Shown: piece by piece, positions 48,901 through 52,956 of the stretch
Numbering within the stretch: the first letter of the stretch is position 1
How the letters are laid out: each line of letters starts with the position of its first letter
Assembly: GCA_916700875.1 (NCBI GenBank)
Contig: CAKAKS010000022.1
Span: 9,787,013 to 9,851,012 of the forward strand
Direction of reading: 5' to 3'
DNA length: 64,000 nucleotides
DNA from: Sebastes aleutianus
Taxonomy: Eukaryota > Chordata > Actinopteri > Perciformes > Sebastidae
Translations under genes and position numbers: made by a program
Notes under the pieces: model-generated
The model's database searches: none
Told to the model about the DNA's origin: nothing
The model's input: only the letters and a program-made list of their open reading frames with translations

Positions 48901-49701
48901 GCTAGCATGCTCTAAAAGGCACGCGTGGCCGGCCCGGTGATGTCAACAAAGCACGAAGAAGCTCAGATTCCAACACACACACAGAGGGAGAGTGACTTCA
49001 TTCTCTGGTAGGTAGACATCATTACTCCTCTATACAGTATCTTTACATAGTTATTTGATGCTATATTAATGCTCTGGATATCACATAGAGCACCTTTAAG
49101 TATGATAAAAAATGTAAGATCAGACTTATTTAATTCGAACATAACACTGTTTGTCTGCTTAGCAATATGTATTTCTTCAAATGGTATGTTTTCACTTTTA
49201 ACATTTCAAGAGAAAAAGCTTTTAGGATGAGAAGTATATCCGTTGCTGGGTTTGCTTGAGTGCAAACCGAAATCGAGTAGAGTAGGACAGGGTCGCTAGC
49301 GTTGGCTAACTCTGATAGCTGTTCGGACTGGCTTCCACACTGTGGATGCTACTTGTGAATGGGGCTTTTTGACGTGACCTATAACCCCACGAACTAATGT
49401 AACCACAGCTCCATGCACACCACTGCTTGTGGAGAAATTCAATGCTTGACAGGTTGACGTGCCAATCAGTATTTGGGAGGAGGGGTTTAGTGAACGGTCA
49501 ATTGGAAAGTTTTTAATGTGTTGGTTTTAACAATCAGTAACTTCACTTCCCCCCCCACCTCCCCTTGCTTTGCACCAGGAGCAGGACCCTGACTGTGGCG
49601 GGGCGTCCGGCCTGAGCCCCTCACTTTGGATGATGGTGGCCATTCAGCTGGTTCTACTCTGGGTTTCAACTGGCTCCAAACCCCACGACATCTCGTCATG
49701 A
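6777..49701 (+). CDS. cacna2d1: Calcium channel alpha2/delta-1 subunit, 3' partial, 32 exons
   Basis: Spliced gene for the extracellular, GPI-anchored auxiliary subunit that promotes trafficking and gating of CaV1/CaV2 channels. The joined exons give 909 residues with consistent phase at all 31 junctions and a TGA at 49699. Counting from the first complete codon: VWA_N end (1-60), VRRRPW (62-67, the arginines needed for gabapentin binding in mammals), VWA with MIDAS DASGS (83-87) and FTDGG (185-189), Cache-like region (about 300-720), the alpha2/delta processing region FLDAAEMDD (from 758), a Cys-rich delta peptide, and a hydrophobic tail (885-896). Family assignment rests on remembered similarity to mammalian CACNA2D1 (LELGLVITGTLPVF, DISAW, ADILNIGW, SGLSPSLW). 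CACNA2D2 fits less well. Fish carry more than one CACNA2D1 co-ortholog and I cannot say which this is. The signal peptide and first exons lie upstream of the window. Confidence 0.95.
7206..7275 (+). CDS. cacna2d1: cacna2d1 exon 2 (RRR motif)
   Basis: Encodes ASPWMDSSTSANKIDLYDVR followed by RRPW. It contains the triple arginine that in mammalian alpha2delta-1 is required for high-affinity gabapentin binding. Acceptor cccag, donor gtgagt. The Trp codon is split across the donor. Confidence 0.96.
7276..8038. other. Intron 2
   Basis: AT-rich intron. I see no repeat family or RNA gene in it apart from a short CA run near 7485. Confidence 0.6.
8039..8089 (+). CDS. cacna2d1: cacna2d1 exon 3 (VWA start)
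   Basis: Encodes YIQGAASPKDMLILVD and the first two bases of the MIDAS Ala codon. It forms the first beta strand of the VWA domain. The acceptor lies after a TG-rich stretch (ctcatcag) and the donor is gtgagt. Length 51 nt. Confidence 0.96.
8782..9351. mobile_element. TTAA-flanked MITE
   Basis: Left end TTAAAGGGTAAGGCTGGCAA. The right end, read on the other strand, is TTAAAGGATAGAGCTGGGGT. The termini match imperfectly over about 24 bases. No coding capacity. Confidence 0.65.
9352..10458. other. Intron 3, no recognised feature
   Basis: AT-rich intronic DNA. I see no recognisable gene or repeat boundary in it. Confidence 0.5.
10459..10835. mobile_element. Inverted-repeat element beside exon 4
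   Basis: The left arm starting TAATGGTGCCTTCAAATGG is matched on the other strand by the right arm ending CCATTTGAAGGCATTA. The arms stay similar (TGTTCAC, GAACGCC, TTCACGAC) for about 95 bases. It ends 34 bases before exon 4. Confidence 0.7.
10870..10969 (+). CDS. cacna2d1: cacna2d1 exon 4 (MIDAS)
   Basis: Completes the MIDAS motif DASGS (D-x-S-x-S) and continues SGLTLKLIRTSVSKMLETL and SDDDYVNVVY. The MIDAS metal site is needed for the trafficking role of alpha2delta subunits. Acceptor cttgcag, donor gtgagt. An inverted-repeat element ends only about 34 bases upstream of the acceptor junction. Confidence 0.96.
10970..12049. other. Intron 4, 5' part
   Basis: Intronic DNA with a short TG/ATG-rich stretch near 11278-11300. 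No other feature recognised. Confidence 0.5.
12050..12465. mobile_element. TTAA-type repeat (family K) interrupted by a hairpin element
   Basis: Left half TTAAAGCAGTAGTTTAAGTC ... GATGAGATGATCAATACCAC matches the repeat at 40331. The right half (GCTACAGCTAGCAGCTGGTT ... TTAGCTTAGC) is typical of the same fish repeat. Between them lies a separate insert of about 260 bases containing the hairpin at 12285-12381. Confidence 0.55.
12285..12381. repeat. Near-perfect 97-base hairpin
   Basis: Begins ATAATGTACAG and ends CTGTACATTAT. Arms of about 40 bases (through GTGAAATAAACC) pair with few mismatches around a short loop. Probably the terminal part of a foldback transposon rather than an RNA gene. 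Confidence 0.75.
12466..14682. other. Intron 4, middle part
   Basis: AT-rich intron. A stretch near 13650-13870 (GGGCTGTGTATTGGCTAGAA, GATATGATACATATCATGAT) resembles a dispersed fish repeat but has no clear ends. Confidence 0.45.
14683..15402 (+). mobile_element. TIR element family A, copy 3, with nested insertion
   Basis: Left terminus TTCTCATACATCGTACATAG. The right terminus read on the other strand starts CGTATCCTCACACAACGGTT. The family interior is split by about 260 bases (roughly 14900-15160) absent from the other copies. That insert starts with a TACTACGTACTGC stretch and ends near CACAGTAAGTAGTCC. Confidence 0.7.
15790..15816. repeat. (TG)n microsatellite
   Basis: Uninterrupted GT repeat of about 13 units. 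Confidence 0.95.
15925..15999. repeat. (TG)n with TGTGCG higher-order units
   Basis: An alternating purine-pyrimidine tract of about 75 bases. The centre is a tandem array of GTGTGC hexamers flanked by pure TG, a strong Z-DNA-prone sequence. Confidence 0.95.
16513..16671 (+). CDS. cacna2d1: cacna2d1 exon 5 (VWA middle)
   Basis: Encodes FNDKASHASCFTNLVQANVR through FELAFEQLAQ in phase 0. The Cys in SCFTNL aligns with the VWA cysteine reported to pair with delta. Acceptor ctctccag, donor gtaaag. The flanking 5.5-kb intron is the longest before the P-Q region. Confidence 0.96.
16672..17216. other. Intron 5
   Basis: Ordinary intron of 545 bases, TG-rich just after the donor. No other feature seen. 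Confidence 0.6.
17217..17321 (+). CDS. cacna2d1: cacna2d1 exon 6 (VWA, FTDGGEE)
   Basis: Encodes MNVSRANCNKIIMLFTDGGE and ERAEEIFEKYNPKQA. FTDGG supplies the MIDAS loop aspartate. NVS is a glycosylation sequon. Acceptor ccctag, donor gtagga. Confidence 0.96.
17414..17492 (+). CDS. cacna2d1: cacna2d1 exon 7 (VWA end)
   Basis: Encodes VRIFTFSVGQHNYDKGPIQW then MACANK, a stretch strongly conserved in alpha2delta-1 and -2. Only 92 bases separate it from exon 6. Acceptor ctcacag, donor gtacga. Confidence 0.96.
17650..17980. mobile_element. TTAA-flanked MITE (family B), full length
   Basis: The 19-base terminal inverted repeat TTAAAGGGACAGTGTGTAG at 17650-17668 pairs with 17962-17980 with one mismatch. 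331 bases with no coding capacity. The interior (TCAGGTGATTATACACTAAT, GGACCCGCTCCCTATGTATA) recurs inverted at 52957-53455. Confidence 0.85.
17981..18732. other. Intron 7, remainder
   Basis: AT-rich intron. GCCCTTTAAG at about 18144 looks like a stray end of a TTAA-type element. Nothing else recognised. Confidence 0.45.
18733..18782 (+). CDS. cacna2d1: cacna2d1 exon 8
   Basis: Encodes GYYYEIPSIGAIRINTQ, conserved between alpha2delta-1 and -2. Acceptor tctcag, donor gtaaac. Length 50 nt. Confidence 0.96.
18783..19331. other. Intron 8
   Basis: AT-rich intron. Nothing recognised. Confidence 0.55.
19332..19421 (+). CDS. cacna2d1: cacna2d1 exon 9
   Basis: Encodes EYLDVLGRPMVKADRRAKQV then QWTNVYLDAL. 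The YLDAL ending is of the alpha2delta-1 type (alpha2delta-2 has YEDAL). Acceptor tttgcag, donor gtatgt. 90 nt, phase 0 at both ends. Confidence 0.96.
19422..20046. other. Intron 9
   Basis: AT-rich intron with T runs. Nothing recognised. Confidence 0.55.
20047..20109 (+). CDS. cacna2d1: cacna2d1 exon 10
   Basis: Encodes ELGLVITGTLPVFNKTNTGS K, the start of the Cache-like part, with a sequon at NKT. The end corresponds to the variable loop after LPVFN in mammals. Acceptor ttccag, donor gtgagt. Confidence 0.95.
20218..20700. mobile_element. TTAA-type MITE (family C)
   Basis: Left TTAAAGAGGACCTTTTAT and right ATAATAGGTCCTCTTTAT are inverted repeats matching 16 of 18. The interior (GAGCGTTTCAGAC, AAACATGTTCTAGTAGAAA) is shared with 24530-25956 and a fragment at 37876-37948. 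Confidence 0.8.
20701..21338. other. Intron 10, 3' part
   Basis: Intronic DNA with no recognised repeat or exon. Confidence 0.5.
21339..21422 (+). CDS. cacna2d1: cacna2d1 exon 11
   Basis: Encodes KSQNQLILGVMAIDVSLEDI then KRLTPRFT, part of the first Cache-like domain. Acceptor tctctcag, donor gtaaga. 84 nt, phase 0. Confidence 0.96.
21517..21972. repeat. Inverted-repeat (foldback) element
   Basis: Arms at about 21517-21572 and 21911-21971 pair well (GCGTTATCAG, AGATGTGG, AGTAGGGGCCTGCT). Between them GTTTCACCTTCACTTTT occurs twice in direct orientation about 150 bases apart. No coding capacity. Confidence 0.7.
22060..22134 (+). CDS. cacna2d1: cacna2d1 exon 12
   Basis: Encodes FGPNGYFFAIDPNGYVLLHP then NLQPL, a Cache-domain signature. 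In mammals a 19-residue optional exon (region A) follows. I saw no matching exon in the next intron. Acceptor cctgtag, donor gtaggt. Confidence 0.96.
22135..23631. other. Intron 12, AT-rich
   Basis: Contains an A/T-rich low-complexity region (22560-22740, AAATAAATA units) and the rest unrecognised. This is where the mammalian 19-residue optional exon would lie. No convincing equivalent is visible. Confidence 0.5.
23632..23703 (+). CDS. cacna2d1: cacna2d1 exon 13
   Basis: Encodes TAKFNEPVTLDFLDAELENE then IKVE. EPVTLDFLDAELE is nearly invariant in the family. Acceptor ctgtgtag. The donor gtttgg is weak against the gtaagt consensus, but the junction is fixed by protein similarity. Confidence 0.95.
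23846..23917 (+). CDS. cacna2d1: cacna2d1 exon 14
   Basis: Encodes MRKKMIDAQTGNYTISTLVK then SQDE, with a sequon at NYT. TLVKSQDE matches alpha2delta-1 (alpha2delta-2 has TLVKSLDE). Acceptor caacag, donor gtaact. Confidence 0.95.
24009..24070 (+). CDS. cacna2d1: cacna2d1 exon 15
   Basis: Encodes RYIDLGQRLYTFAPVRGTDY and two bases of a Ser codon. Acceptor ccaaag, donor gtaaat. It is followed by a 2-kb intron filled by a nested transposon. Confidence 0.95.
24530..25956. mobile_element. TTAA-flanked MITE (family D) with nested insertions
   Basis: A perfect 19-base terminal inverted repeat TTAAAGGGGACATATCATG at 24530-24548 and 25938-25956. The interior resembles family C (GAGCGTTTCAGACAG, AAACATGTTCTAGTAGAAA) but is split by about 900 bases (roughly 24946-25875). 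That insert itself carries a SINE fragment. It nearly fills intron 15. Confidence 0.85.
25288..25390 (+). mobile_element. tRNA-derived SINE fragment
   Basis: The head CCCCGGTAGCCCATCTGGTA GAGCGGGAGCC resembles a tRNA A-box region. The tail has ACTGTCACTATCAATAAAGG CAAAAAAGC. The B-box and middle are deleted relative to the copies at 61400 and 62829. Confidence 0.7.
26057..26133 (+). CDS. cacna2d1: cacna2d1 exon 16
   Basis: Encodes LGLVLPDYNMHYIRAKIADT then ITQAK and one base of the next codon. In mammals the alternative SKKGKMK-type insert follows this point. The acceptor tctctcag follows a TG tract and the donor is gtaagt. Confidence 0.95.
28029..28037 (+). CDS. cacna2d1: Candidate 9-nt microexon a (unproven)
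   Basis: A long polypyrimidine tract ends in ccctgcag at 28028. Nine bases later comes gcaagta, a strong GC-type donor. The exon would be phase neutral between exons 16 and 17 and would add SFL plus a split Gly codon. It sits where mammalian CACNA2D1 has optional inserts. No homolog alignment was possible. Confidence 0.3.
29616..29624 (+). CDS. cacna2d1: Candidate 9-nt microexon b (unproven)
   Basis: A long pyrimidine-rich stretch ends in ccactccag at 29615, again followed nine bases later by gcaagta. It is phase neutral. With microexon a the junction would read S-F-L-G-K-D-V before SES. If a GT donor at 29629 were used instead, the exon would be 13 nt and could read GKM, as in the mammalian insert, but only with a different incoming phase. 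Confidence 0.3.
30175..30235 (+). CDS. cacna2d1: cacna2d1 exon 17
   Basis: Joined directly to exon 16 it encodes FSESLMADKFDEYGYTFIAP and a split Arg. This parallels the mammalian brain form, which lacks the insert. Acceptor ttcaccag, donor gtaaga. Confidence 0.94.
30387..30493 (+). CDS. cacna2d1: cacna2d1 exon 18
   Basis: Encodes VYCKDLKPPDKYKNNTEFLM then EFNDYIDTKTPNNPM, with sequon NNT. The last base starts a Cys codon. Acceptor ccctcag, donor gtgagt. Two or three residues are inserted around PPDKYK relative to mammals. Confidence 0.95.
30554..31345. mobile_element. Long-palindrome TTAA MITE (family F)
   Basis: Ends TTAAAGGATAACT and AGTTATCCTTTAA. Arms of about 265-290 bases (30554-30844 and 31079-31345) pair along their whole length, for example GGGGACAACACTT with AGTGTTGTCCCC. 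The unpaired centre is about 230 bases. No transposase. Confidence 0.85.
31346..32940. other. Intron 18, middle part
   Basis: Intronic DNA with a short CA run (31774-31788) and a G-rich stretch at 32364-32380. No gene or clear repeat. Confidence 0.5.
32941..33470 (+). repeat. Dispersed repeat with TTTGGCACAAA units (family I), copy 1
   Basis: Three degenerate units of about 125-135 bases, each with TTCTTCAAATTTGGCAC-like, GGACTCAAGGATGA and GGTCAAAGGTCACTGTGA. Ends GAAGTGATGACATTTTGGAC AGACATGGATGTAAACTGC. The same ending recurs at 35628-35700. Confidence 0.8.
33169..33190 (+). promoter_or_regulatory. Overlapping DR1 and palindromic ERE motif
   Basis: AGGTCA-A-AGGTCA (a perfect direct repeat with 1-base spacing) shares its second half with AGGTCA-CTG-TGACCT, a perfect consensus estrogen response element. 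Occupancy is unknown. Confidence 0.6.
33795..33879 (+). CDS. cacna2d1: cacna2d1 exon 19
   Basis: Encodes CNVELVNRLLLDAGITSSLI then KHWKTVES. Matches the mammalian NRVLLDAG region. Acceptor gttttag, donor gtaagt. Confidence 0.94.
34123..34185 (+). CDS. cacna2d1: cacna2d1 exon 20
   Basis: Encodes HGVLARFVATDGGITRVYPK. TDGGITRV is a family signature. Acceptor tttgacag, donor gtaaag. Confidence 0.96.
34186..35409. other. Intron 20, 5' part
   Basis: Intronic DNA. The only clear structure is the 9-base tandem repeat at 34927-34964. Confidence 0.5.
34927..34964. repeat. 9-base tandem repeat, four units
   Basis: GACATTGTA is repeated four times head to tail with no mismatch. Confidence 0.95.
35410..35700 (+). 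repeat. Dispersed repeat family I, copy 2
   Basis: One unit (CTTGAAATTTGGCACAAACA, GGACTCAAGAATGAACTGAT) and the same terminal segment as copy 1 (AAATTATGAAGTGATGACAT ... GGCGGAGG-like). The ERE half-site is degenerate here. Confidence 0.75.
36049..36164 (+). CDS. cacna2d1: cacna2d1 exon 21
   Basis: Encodes AGLNWEEEAETYESSFYKRS then LDNDLYVFTPTPYLSKEN. SFYKRSLDN is diagnostic. The acceptor tttgacag lies close to a TG-rich stretch and the donor is gtgagt. Confidence 0.96.
36250..36321 (+). CDS. cacna2d1: cacna2d1 exon 22
   Basis: Encodes TSDEAVLVSRAVNVNIDGTI then VKPA. An 85-base intron precedes it. Acceptor cttgcag, donor gtgagg. Confidence 0.95.
36713..36780 (+). CDS. cacna2d1: cacna2d1 exon 23
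   Basis: Encodes VVGVKLDISAWMVSFINTTQ then KIN, with sequon NTT. Acceptor gatcccag, donor gtgagt. Confidence 0.95.
36882..36920 (+). CDS. cacna2d1: cacna2d1 exon 24 (small, Cys-rich)
   Basis: A 39-nt exon encoding CNDEICGCQRNDV, matching mammalian CAGPVCDCKRNSDV. Its three cysteines keep the mammalian spacing in the second half. Acceptor tttctag, donor gtaaga. Confidence 0.94.
37019..37090 (+). CDS. cacna2d1: cacna2d1 exon 25
   Basis: Encodes YVDCVILDDGGFLVMSNRDE then HIDQ. DCVILDDGGFL is a family signature. Acceptor attccag, donor gtgggc. A 3.6-kb intron follows. Confidence 0.96.
37251..37832 (+). repeat. Dispersed fish repeat family H, copy 1
   Basis: Starts GCTAATCGCGATTAATCGCA, contains CTGCATGTGATTATCATAAA and GGTCAAGGGACCCCTCTGAA, and ends ATTAACTTTCACAGCCCT. 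An inverted copy is at 45761-46168. Confidence 0.8.
37862..37948. mobile_element. Family C MITE terminal fragment
   Basis: AAACATGTTCTAGTAAC through GAGCATAATAGGTCC matches the right end of 20218-20700. The left part is absent. Confidence 0.7.
37949..40330. other. Intron 25, middle part
   Basis: Intronic DNA with a CA run at 38809-38821. An open frame of 159 codons (38851-39330) looks random and has no splice support. Confidence 0.5.
40331..40450 (+). mobile_element. TTAA-type repeat family K, 5' fragment
   Basis: TTAAAGGAATAGTTTGACTT then GTTAGATGAGAAGATTGATA CCACTCT, a widespread fish repeat head also seen at 12050, 58745 and 61065. Confidence 0.65.
40699..40851 (+). CDS. cacna2d1: cacna2d1 exon 26
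   Basis: Encodes IGRFFGAIDPILMTNLVNSS then LFTFKKTFDYQSLCDP and a polar loop ending RSVYV, with sequon NSS. 153 nt, phase 0. Acceptor gtccttag, donor gtgagt. Confidence 0.96.
40852..41894. other. Intron 26
   Basis: Has two CA repeats (about 40879-40895 and 41029-41051). Nothing else recognised. Confidence 0.55.
41895..41947 (+). CDS. cacna2d1: cacna2d1 exon 27
   Basis: Encodes PTIADILNIGWFATAAA and a split Trp, matching alpha2delta-1 (ADILQIGWWATAAAW) better than alpha2delta-2. Acceptor cccctcag, donor gtaagt. Confidence 0.96.
42279..42334 (+). CDS. cacna2d1: cacna2d1 exon 28 (end of alpha2)
   Basis: Encodes SILQQLLVSITFPNFLDA. In mammals alpha2 is cut from delta just after LLEA. The matching point here is FLDA followed by AEMDD in the next exon. 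Acceptor ctcttag, donor gtgagt. Confidence 0.95.
42934..43325. mobile_element. TTAA-type MITE family G, copy 1
   Basis: TTAAAGGTGCTAAATACCCA start; GCCGTCGGTCGGGACAGCGT, GATGTCAACAAAGCAC and AGAGGGAGAGCGACTTCATT inside. The right end is missing. A matching copy is at 48554-49099. Confidence 0.75.
43433..43461. repeat. (AT)n microsatellite before exon 29
   Basis: About 29 bases of AT/TATA repeat ending 28 bases before exon 29. Confidence 0.9.
43489..43615 (+). CDS. cacna2d1: cacna2d1 exon 29 (start of delta)
   Basis: Encodes AEMDDELSDAMLKEVCITEQ then TQYYFETNNLSFRGTIDCEN CT. Sequons NLS and NCT are present. CITEQTQYYF and DCENC are delta signatures. Acceptor ttccacag, donor gtaaaa. Confidence 0.96.
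43616..44325. other. Intron 29
   Basis: Contains an A-rich stretch (43954-43975) and a short TG repeat (43805-43820). No gene seen. Confidence 0.55.
44326..44438 (+). CDS. cacna2d1: cacna2d1 exon 30 (delta)
   Basis: Encodes LYHAEKLPKTNLVFIISDAK then LTCSSCDTKPLIQDEQQ. The CSSC pair corresponds to CPC of mammalian delta-1 and CSQC of delta-2. Acceptor ctctccag. The donor gtatcc is weak but fits the next exon's phase. Confidence 0.93.
44439..45070. other. Intron 30
   Basis: Ordinary AT-rich intron. Nothing recognised. Confidence 0.55.
45071..45153 (+). CDS. cacna2d1: cacna2d1 exon 31 (delta)
   Basis: Encodes SNGPDPCEMAQNPRYRKGPA then VCFDNNEH, ending in phase 0. DGPxxCxxxxxPRYRKGPxxCFDNN is a family signature. 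Acceptor cctccag, donor gtaagt. Confidence 0.96.
45761..46168 (-). repeat. Dispersed fish repeat family H, copy 2 (inverted)
   Basis: The reverse-strand sequence matches 37251-37832 over GGGTACCCA, GGTCAAGGGACCCC-like and CAGTGTGTCAGTGTGCTGAC. It has an extra stretch near 45800-45900. Confidence 0.8.
46169..47297. other. Last intron, middle part
   Basis: AT-rich with T runs (46862-46890). It becomes CT-rich from about 47190 toward the candidate alternative acceptor at 47297. Confidence 0.5.
47298..47399 (+). CDS. cacna2d1: Candidate alternative terminal exon with second GPI-like tail
   Basis: A pyrimidine-rich stretch (about 47220-47270) and ggttag precede an open frame in the phase needed after exon 31. 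It runs 33 codons to TAA: DEAMCRRSAGSPLASS followed by a hydrophobic LLMLLLPLFMCCLGSVP end. The layout (small residues SAG, short spacer, hydrophobic run, stop) looks like a GPI-attachment signal, as in the canonical last exon, but the sequences are unrelated. AATAAA occurs at about 48441 and 48535. I know of no counterpart, and a chance open frame in CT-rich DNA is possible. Confidence 0.35.
   Translation, partial: DEAMCRRSAGSPLASSLLMLLLPLFMCCLGSVP
48554..49099. mobile_element. TTAA-type MITE family G, copy 2 (both ends)
   Basis: Left CTAAAGGTGCTAAATACAAG and right GAGCACCTTTAA are inverted repeats. The core matches copy 1. It carries an extra stretch near 48638-48780 (AGGTAACCC-CAAATTGCGAAA) that also occurs at 59204-59320. 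Confidence 0.75.
49579..49701 (+). CDS. cacna2d1: cacna2d1 last coding exon (GPI tail)
   Basis: Encodes EQDPDCGGASGLSPSLWMMV then AIQLVLLWVSTGSKPHDISS and TGA at 49699-49701. DCGG-SGL-PSLW matches mammalian alpha2delta-1. The hydrophobic segment WMMVAIQLVLLWV before a short polar end fits removal at a GPI-anchor site. Acceptor tgcaccag after a C-rich tract. Confidence 0.97.
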   Translation, partial: EQDPDCGGASGLSPSLWMMVAIQLVLLWVSTGSKPHDISS

Positions 49702-49724
49702 CCTCTGAAAAATCCTCATCACAC

Positions 49725-49780
49725 CCTCTCTCTCTCCTCTCTCTCTCCTCTCTAACTCTCTCTCTCTCTCTCTCCCTCTG
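49725..49780 (+). repeat. CT-rich microsatellite just after stop codon
   Basis: A (CT)n/(CTCT)n pyrimidine tract with few interruptions that begins 24 bases after the stop codon. As RNA it would be a CU-rich site of the kind bound by PTB-like proteins. Confidence 0.85.
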
Positions 49781-50146
49781 TTATCTCCAAAATGGCAACC
49801 AGCATGCAACGCTGCCACCGAAATGACAAGCGCCCGATGAGAAGCGCTTGTACCTAACAAAACGAAAAACCTGTGAGCCCCCACATCCTGCCAGTTTCTT
49901 CCTTTTGATACCTTCATTTTCAGGGGTTTCTCAAAGTGATTTCACCAGGTGCAAATGGGACGAAAGAGAGATGTTTATCGGAAGATATCAGTTTTGAAAG
50001 AACTCAACCTACGCCTATCCTTCATCTCTTCAACGGTCCCCGCCAGCTGAGATTAATTTTCATTGGCGACTTCTGAACTTTCTCTGGCTTGATGTCATCG
50101 ATGAATCGGACTGCCTTATAGTATCAGAGGGATTTAAATCATGATT

Positions 50147-50170
50147 GGGGGGAGGGGGTGGGGGTGGGGG
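50147..50170 (+). promoter_or_regulatory. G-quadruplex motif in presumed 3' UTR
   Basis: Four G runs of 6, 5, 5 and 5 bases separated by single-base loops (A, T, T) on the sense strand. Such short loops favour a very stable parallel quadruplex in RNA. A candidate polyadenylation signal ATTAAA lies 12 bases downstream. Confidence 0.7.
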
Positions 50171-51406
50171 ACTTGCTGTTTATTAAAGAGCAGTTTTATT
50201 CACCACTGCCAGAAACACCGCTGCCTTTTGCAAGCGTGTAATTTATTTTGAATCAATTTGCAGTGGCTAGTTATTAGGGTATTTATAGTTTTTGTGGTTG
50301 AGAATTCGGCTAAGATTGCAGTAAGAGATGCCAAATTGTTACATCACAACCTCGTGCCCTTCGTTTGCCTCCGTCGGGTTGCTGATAATAATGTCTGATT
50401 TTTTTTTTTTAGATAGCACTACGCGGAACATTTTCACAGTGTCTGAGGGTTTTTTAAAGATGCATCGTCTTTACTTTCGCCCCCAGTGTTTTCTTTCATG
50501 TAGATACTGTATTTGCAGTGTGGAAATCATTGTTCATTGTTATGTTTATGCACAGAAACCAACCCTTCAACTGCCACAGAGGGCCTGCGTCTGAGTGATT
50601 TAAGCCCTGATCGAGAGTAGTAAATTATCTGGATTTCCCGCCTCGGCGGCGTCGGATTGCTCCAATGAAAACTCTCTTGCCATAGTGCGCATCGACCAAT
50701 CAGGTCGAGCCTGGCTGGTGTCCTACGCATGCTCAGTGGACAAAATCTCTAGTGCCATGTGGACTGCGTGACTCAGACGAACCCTTCAGCTTCGTAGGCC
50801 GTGGCGACTGAATGGAAAGAAGTGTAGTATTTATTTTATTTTATTTATTTGAATGAAGCGTCAGGACAGCATGCTATACTGTTTCTTTTATCGCCACCAC
50901 TAAAGAAAATATGAAGGGGGTATGAGAATTTGTATTTGACATTTTGGTCAACAAAAAGAAGGAAATCGGTACATTTGTATTCACTGCTGTCACTTTTTAA
51001 ATTAAATGACTACTATCTGCACTGCAATTCAAAGTGCAGCTGTTATTTGTCTTTACAGTTTCATCCTGACTTAAGAACAACCTCTATATATCTCTATATA
51101 GTGGCTCTTGCAGTTTACTACACTGTGGTATGATACCACCCAGTAGAAATCACTGCAGTCAGTCCATTCTTTGTGATCTTCTTTGCTGCGTTTTATTTTC
51201 TCCAATATACGCTCATCTTGTTTCATTTTGTGTGCCTTCCGTTTTCCATTGGTTAAATATATTTACAGACGATTTACTGTTGATTGTTTTATTGAAATAT
51301 TGTCATCTTGTTTGCCAGAGTGCACAGCAGTTAAAGATTTATTAAGAAATGCACTAATTAGCCAAAGCACTGCTGCGGAGCAAAAGAAATCTGCCAAAAT
51401 AATAAA

Positions 51407-52741
51407 CAATTATACATTTTTACAGGACCAAATCCAGACGAGCTAAATGCCAATGCAGTACTGATTATGTCAGTGAGGATAAGAGAAATTAACTTAATTA
51501 ATTTCAGGATGAAATTATAAATCCATCCTGAAGATGCAATATGTAGAAAATGACATATATTGTTCTGGTTAATTTATATATTTATAAATTATTGAGGATT
51601 AAAAGACGTAAATTCAAATAGGCAGAGTGTGATTGTTGTAGACGACAAGCTTTAAACCCTGATTATGTAAATGTCACTTTTACTTAAACCAGCTGCACTT
51701 GTTTGTTTGGAGCTACTGTCAATGAGTGCCCCCAAAATTTGGTCCTTATTTATGTGTCTGTTGGTTCCAGGTAAGAATTGACAATCACAGGTTACCACAG
51801 TTAGAACTGTTTAGTGATATCAGATACTTTAAGGATGCACTCCGTGGTTTTACTGCCTAATCGTGCCCCCAAATCGTAAAACTTCCTTCTAACTCACTTC
51901 ATGTTCAAAACATCAACAGAGGAGCTTATTTGGGGATTTTGGGGACGCTATGTACACCACTAAAACAAAACCAAGGAGTGCATCTTTTTATGAGTGTGTA
52001 AAAGCTGTCGCATGTTTGCAGGAAACCACTTAATTCTGTGGGGGGAAGTGAAAACCACAGATTAAGCTGTGTGCACCACATTACCACTAACATTTGTCTT
52101 TCACCCTCTACAGAGTTGTTTTAGTTAAAACATCGCTGTTTTTATATCATATCCGAGTCAGATCATGGAGTGCTATAGTTTGTCCATCTTGTTTTGTGGC
52201 ACAGCTCTACCGCCACCAGTAACTTTAAAGTGGTCTGTGGTGCACTTTTTACTCTCAATGTGTTCCTGTATCTTAAACTATAACCTTCCAACGAAAAAAC
52301 AATGTGGTGAAAACTAACAATGGTATTTATGCTCCTCTTTTACTAACGTACTCAAGAATATCAAGTGCCATATGGGACTCTCTTATTCTCTTGTGGAGAA
52401 ACCTATTATCGTAATATAACATTTATGCAATTTACCAAGGCAACATGTAAGTCTCATAAATTGTTTCCCTGTGCTGCATGGTAGTGGCTTACAATTTGAT
52501 TTTTAAAAGACATAACATATCCGGTGTGCTCCTGCTTAAAGTGTGTAATGTTGGGAAGCGTTTGTTCATGATATGAAGTATGATCAGCTATTACTGCCTT
52601 TCTCTTGGGGGGACAGCATTTGGCTCCGCCCCTGGTCTGAGTCAGCTGGGGAAAGAGAATCTGATTGGCCAGCGTGATGTTTGAATGCACTACTCAATCT
52701 GCCTGATTGGTTCAAGCCATTTATTAATCACTATTACTGTA
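51407..52741. other. 3' flank, no recognised feature
   Basis: AT-rich sequence that may be late 3' UTR or intergenic. No coding signal. Confidence 0.45.
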
Positions 52742-52956
52742 TTTAAGGACCATACCGGTGATTTAGCGAATTTTAGACCAATTACTAAAAATTATGAATA
52801 CTTGTTACTGCCGAGTATTTTACAAAAAGTTGTAGTGTTTCAGATTTTCAGTGTGTTTTCATAGTGGGTGTACTCTAGACGGTCAACTCCGTCGGCATGA
52901 ACATTTTTTGCCATTGGACATTTCTGCAAACCACGGATACGTTGAATGTCAATGTT

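Larger units (their letters stand above)
49702..51406 (+). other. cacna2d1: Presumed cacna2d1 3' UTR
   Basis: Non-coding sequence after the stop codon. It holds a CU-rich tract (49725-49780), a perfect G-quadruplex motif (50147-50170), and possible polyadenylation signals ATTAAA (50182) and AATAAA (51401). The true 3' end cannot be read from sequence alone. Confidence 0.45.
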
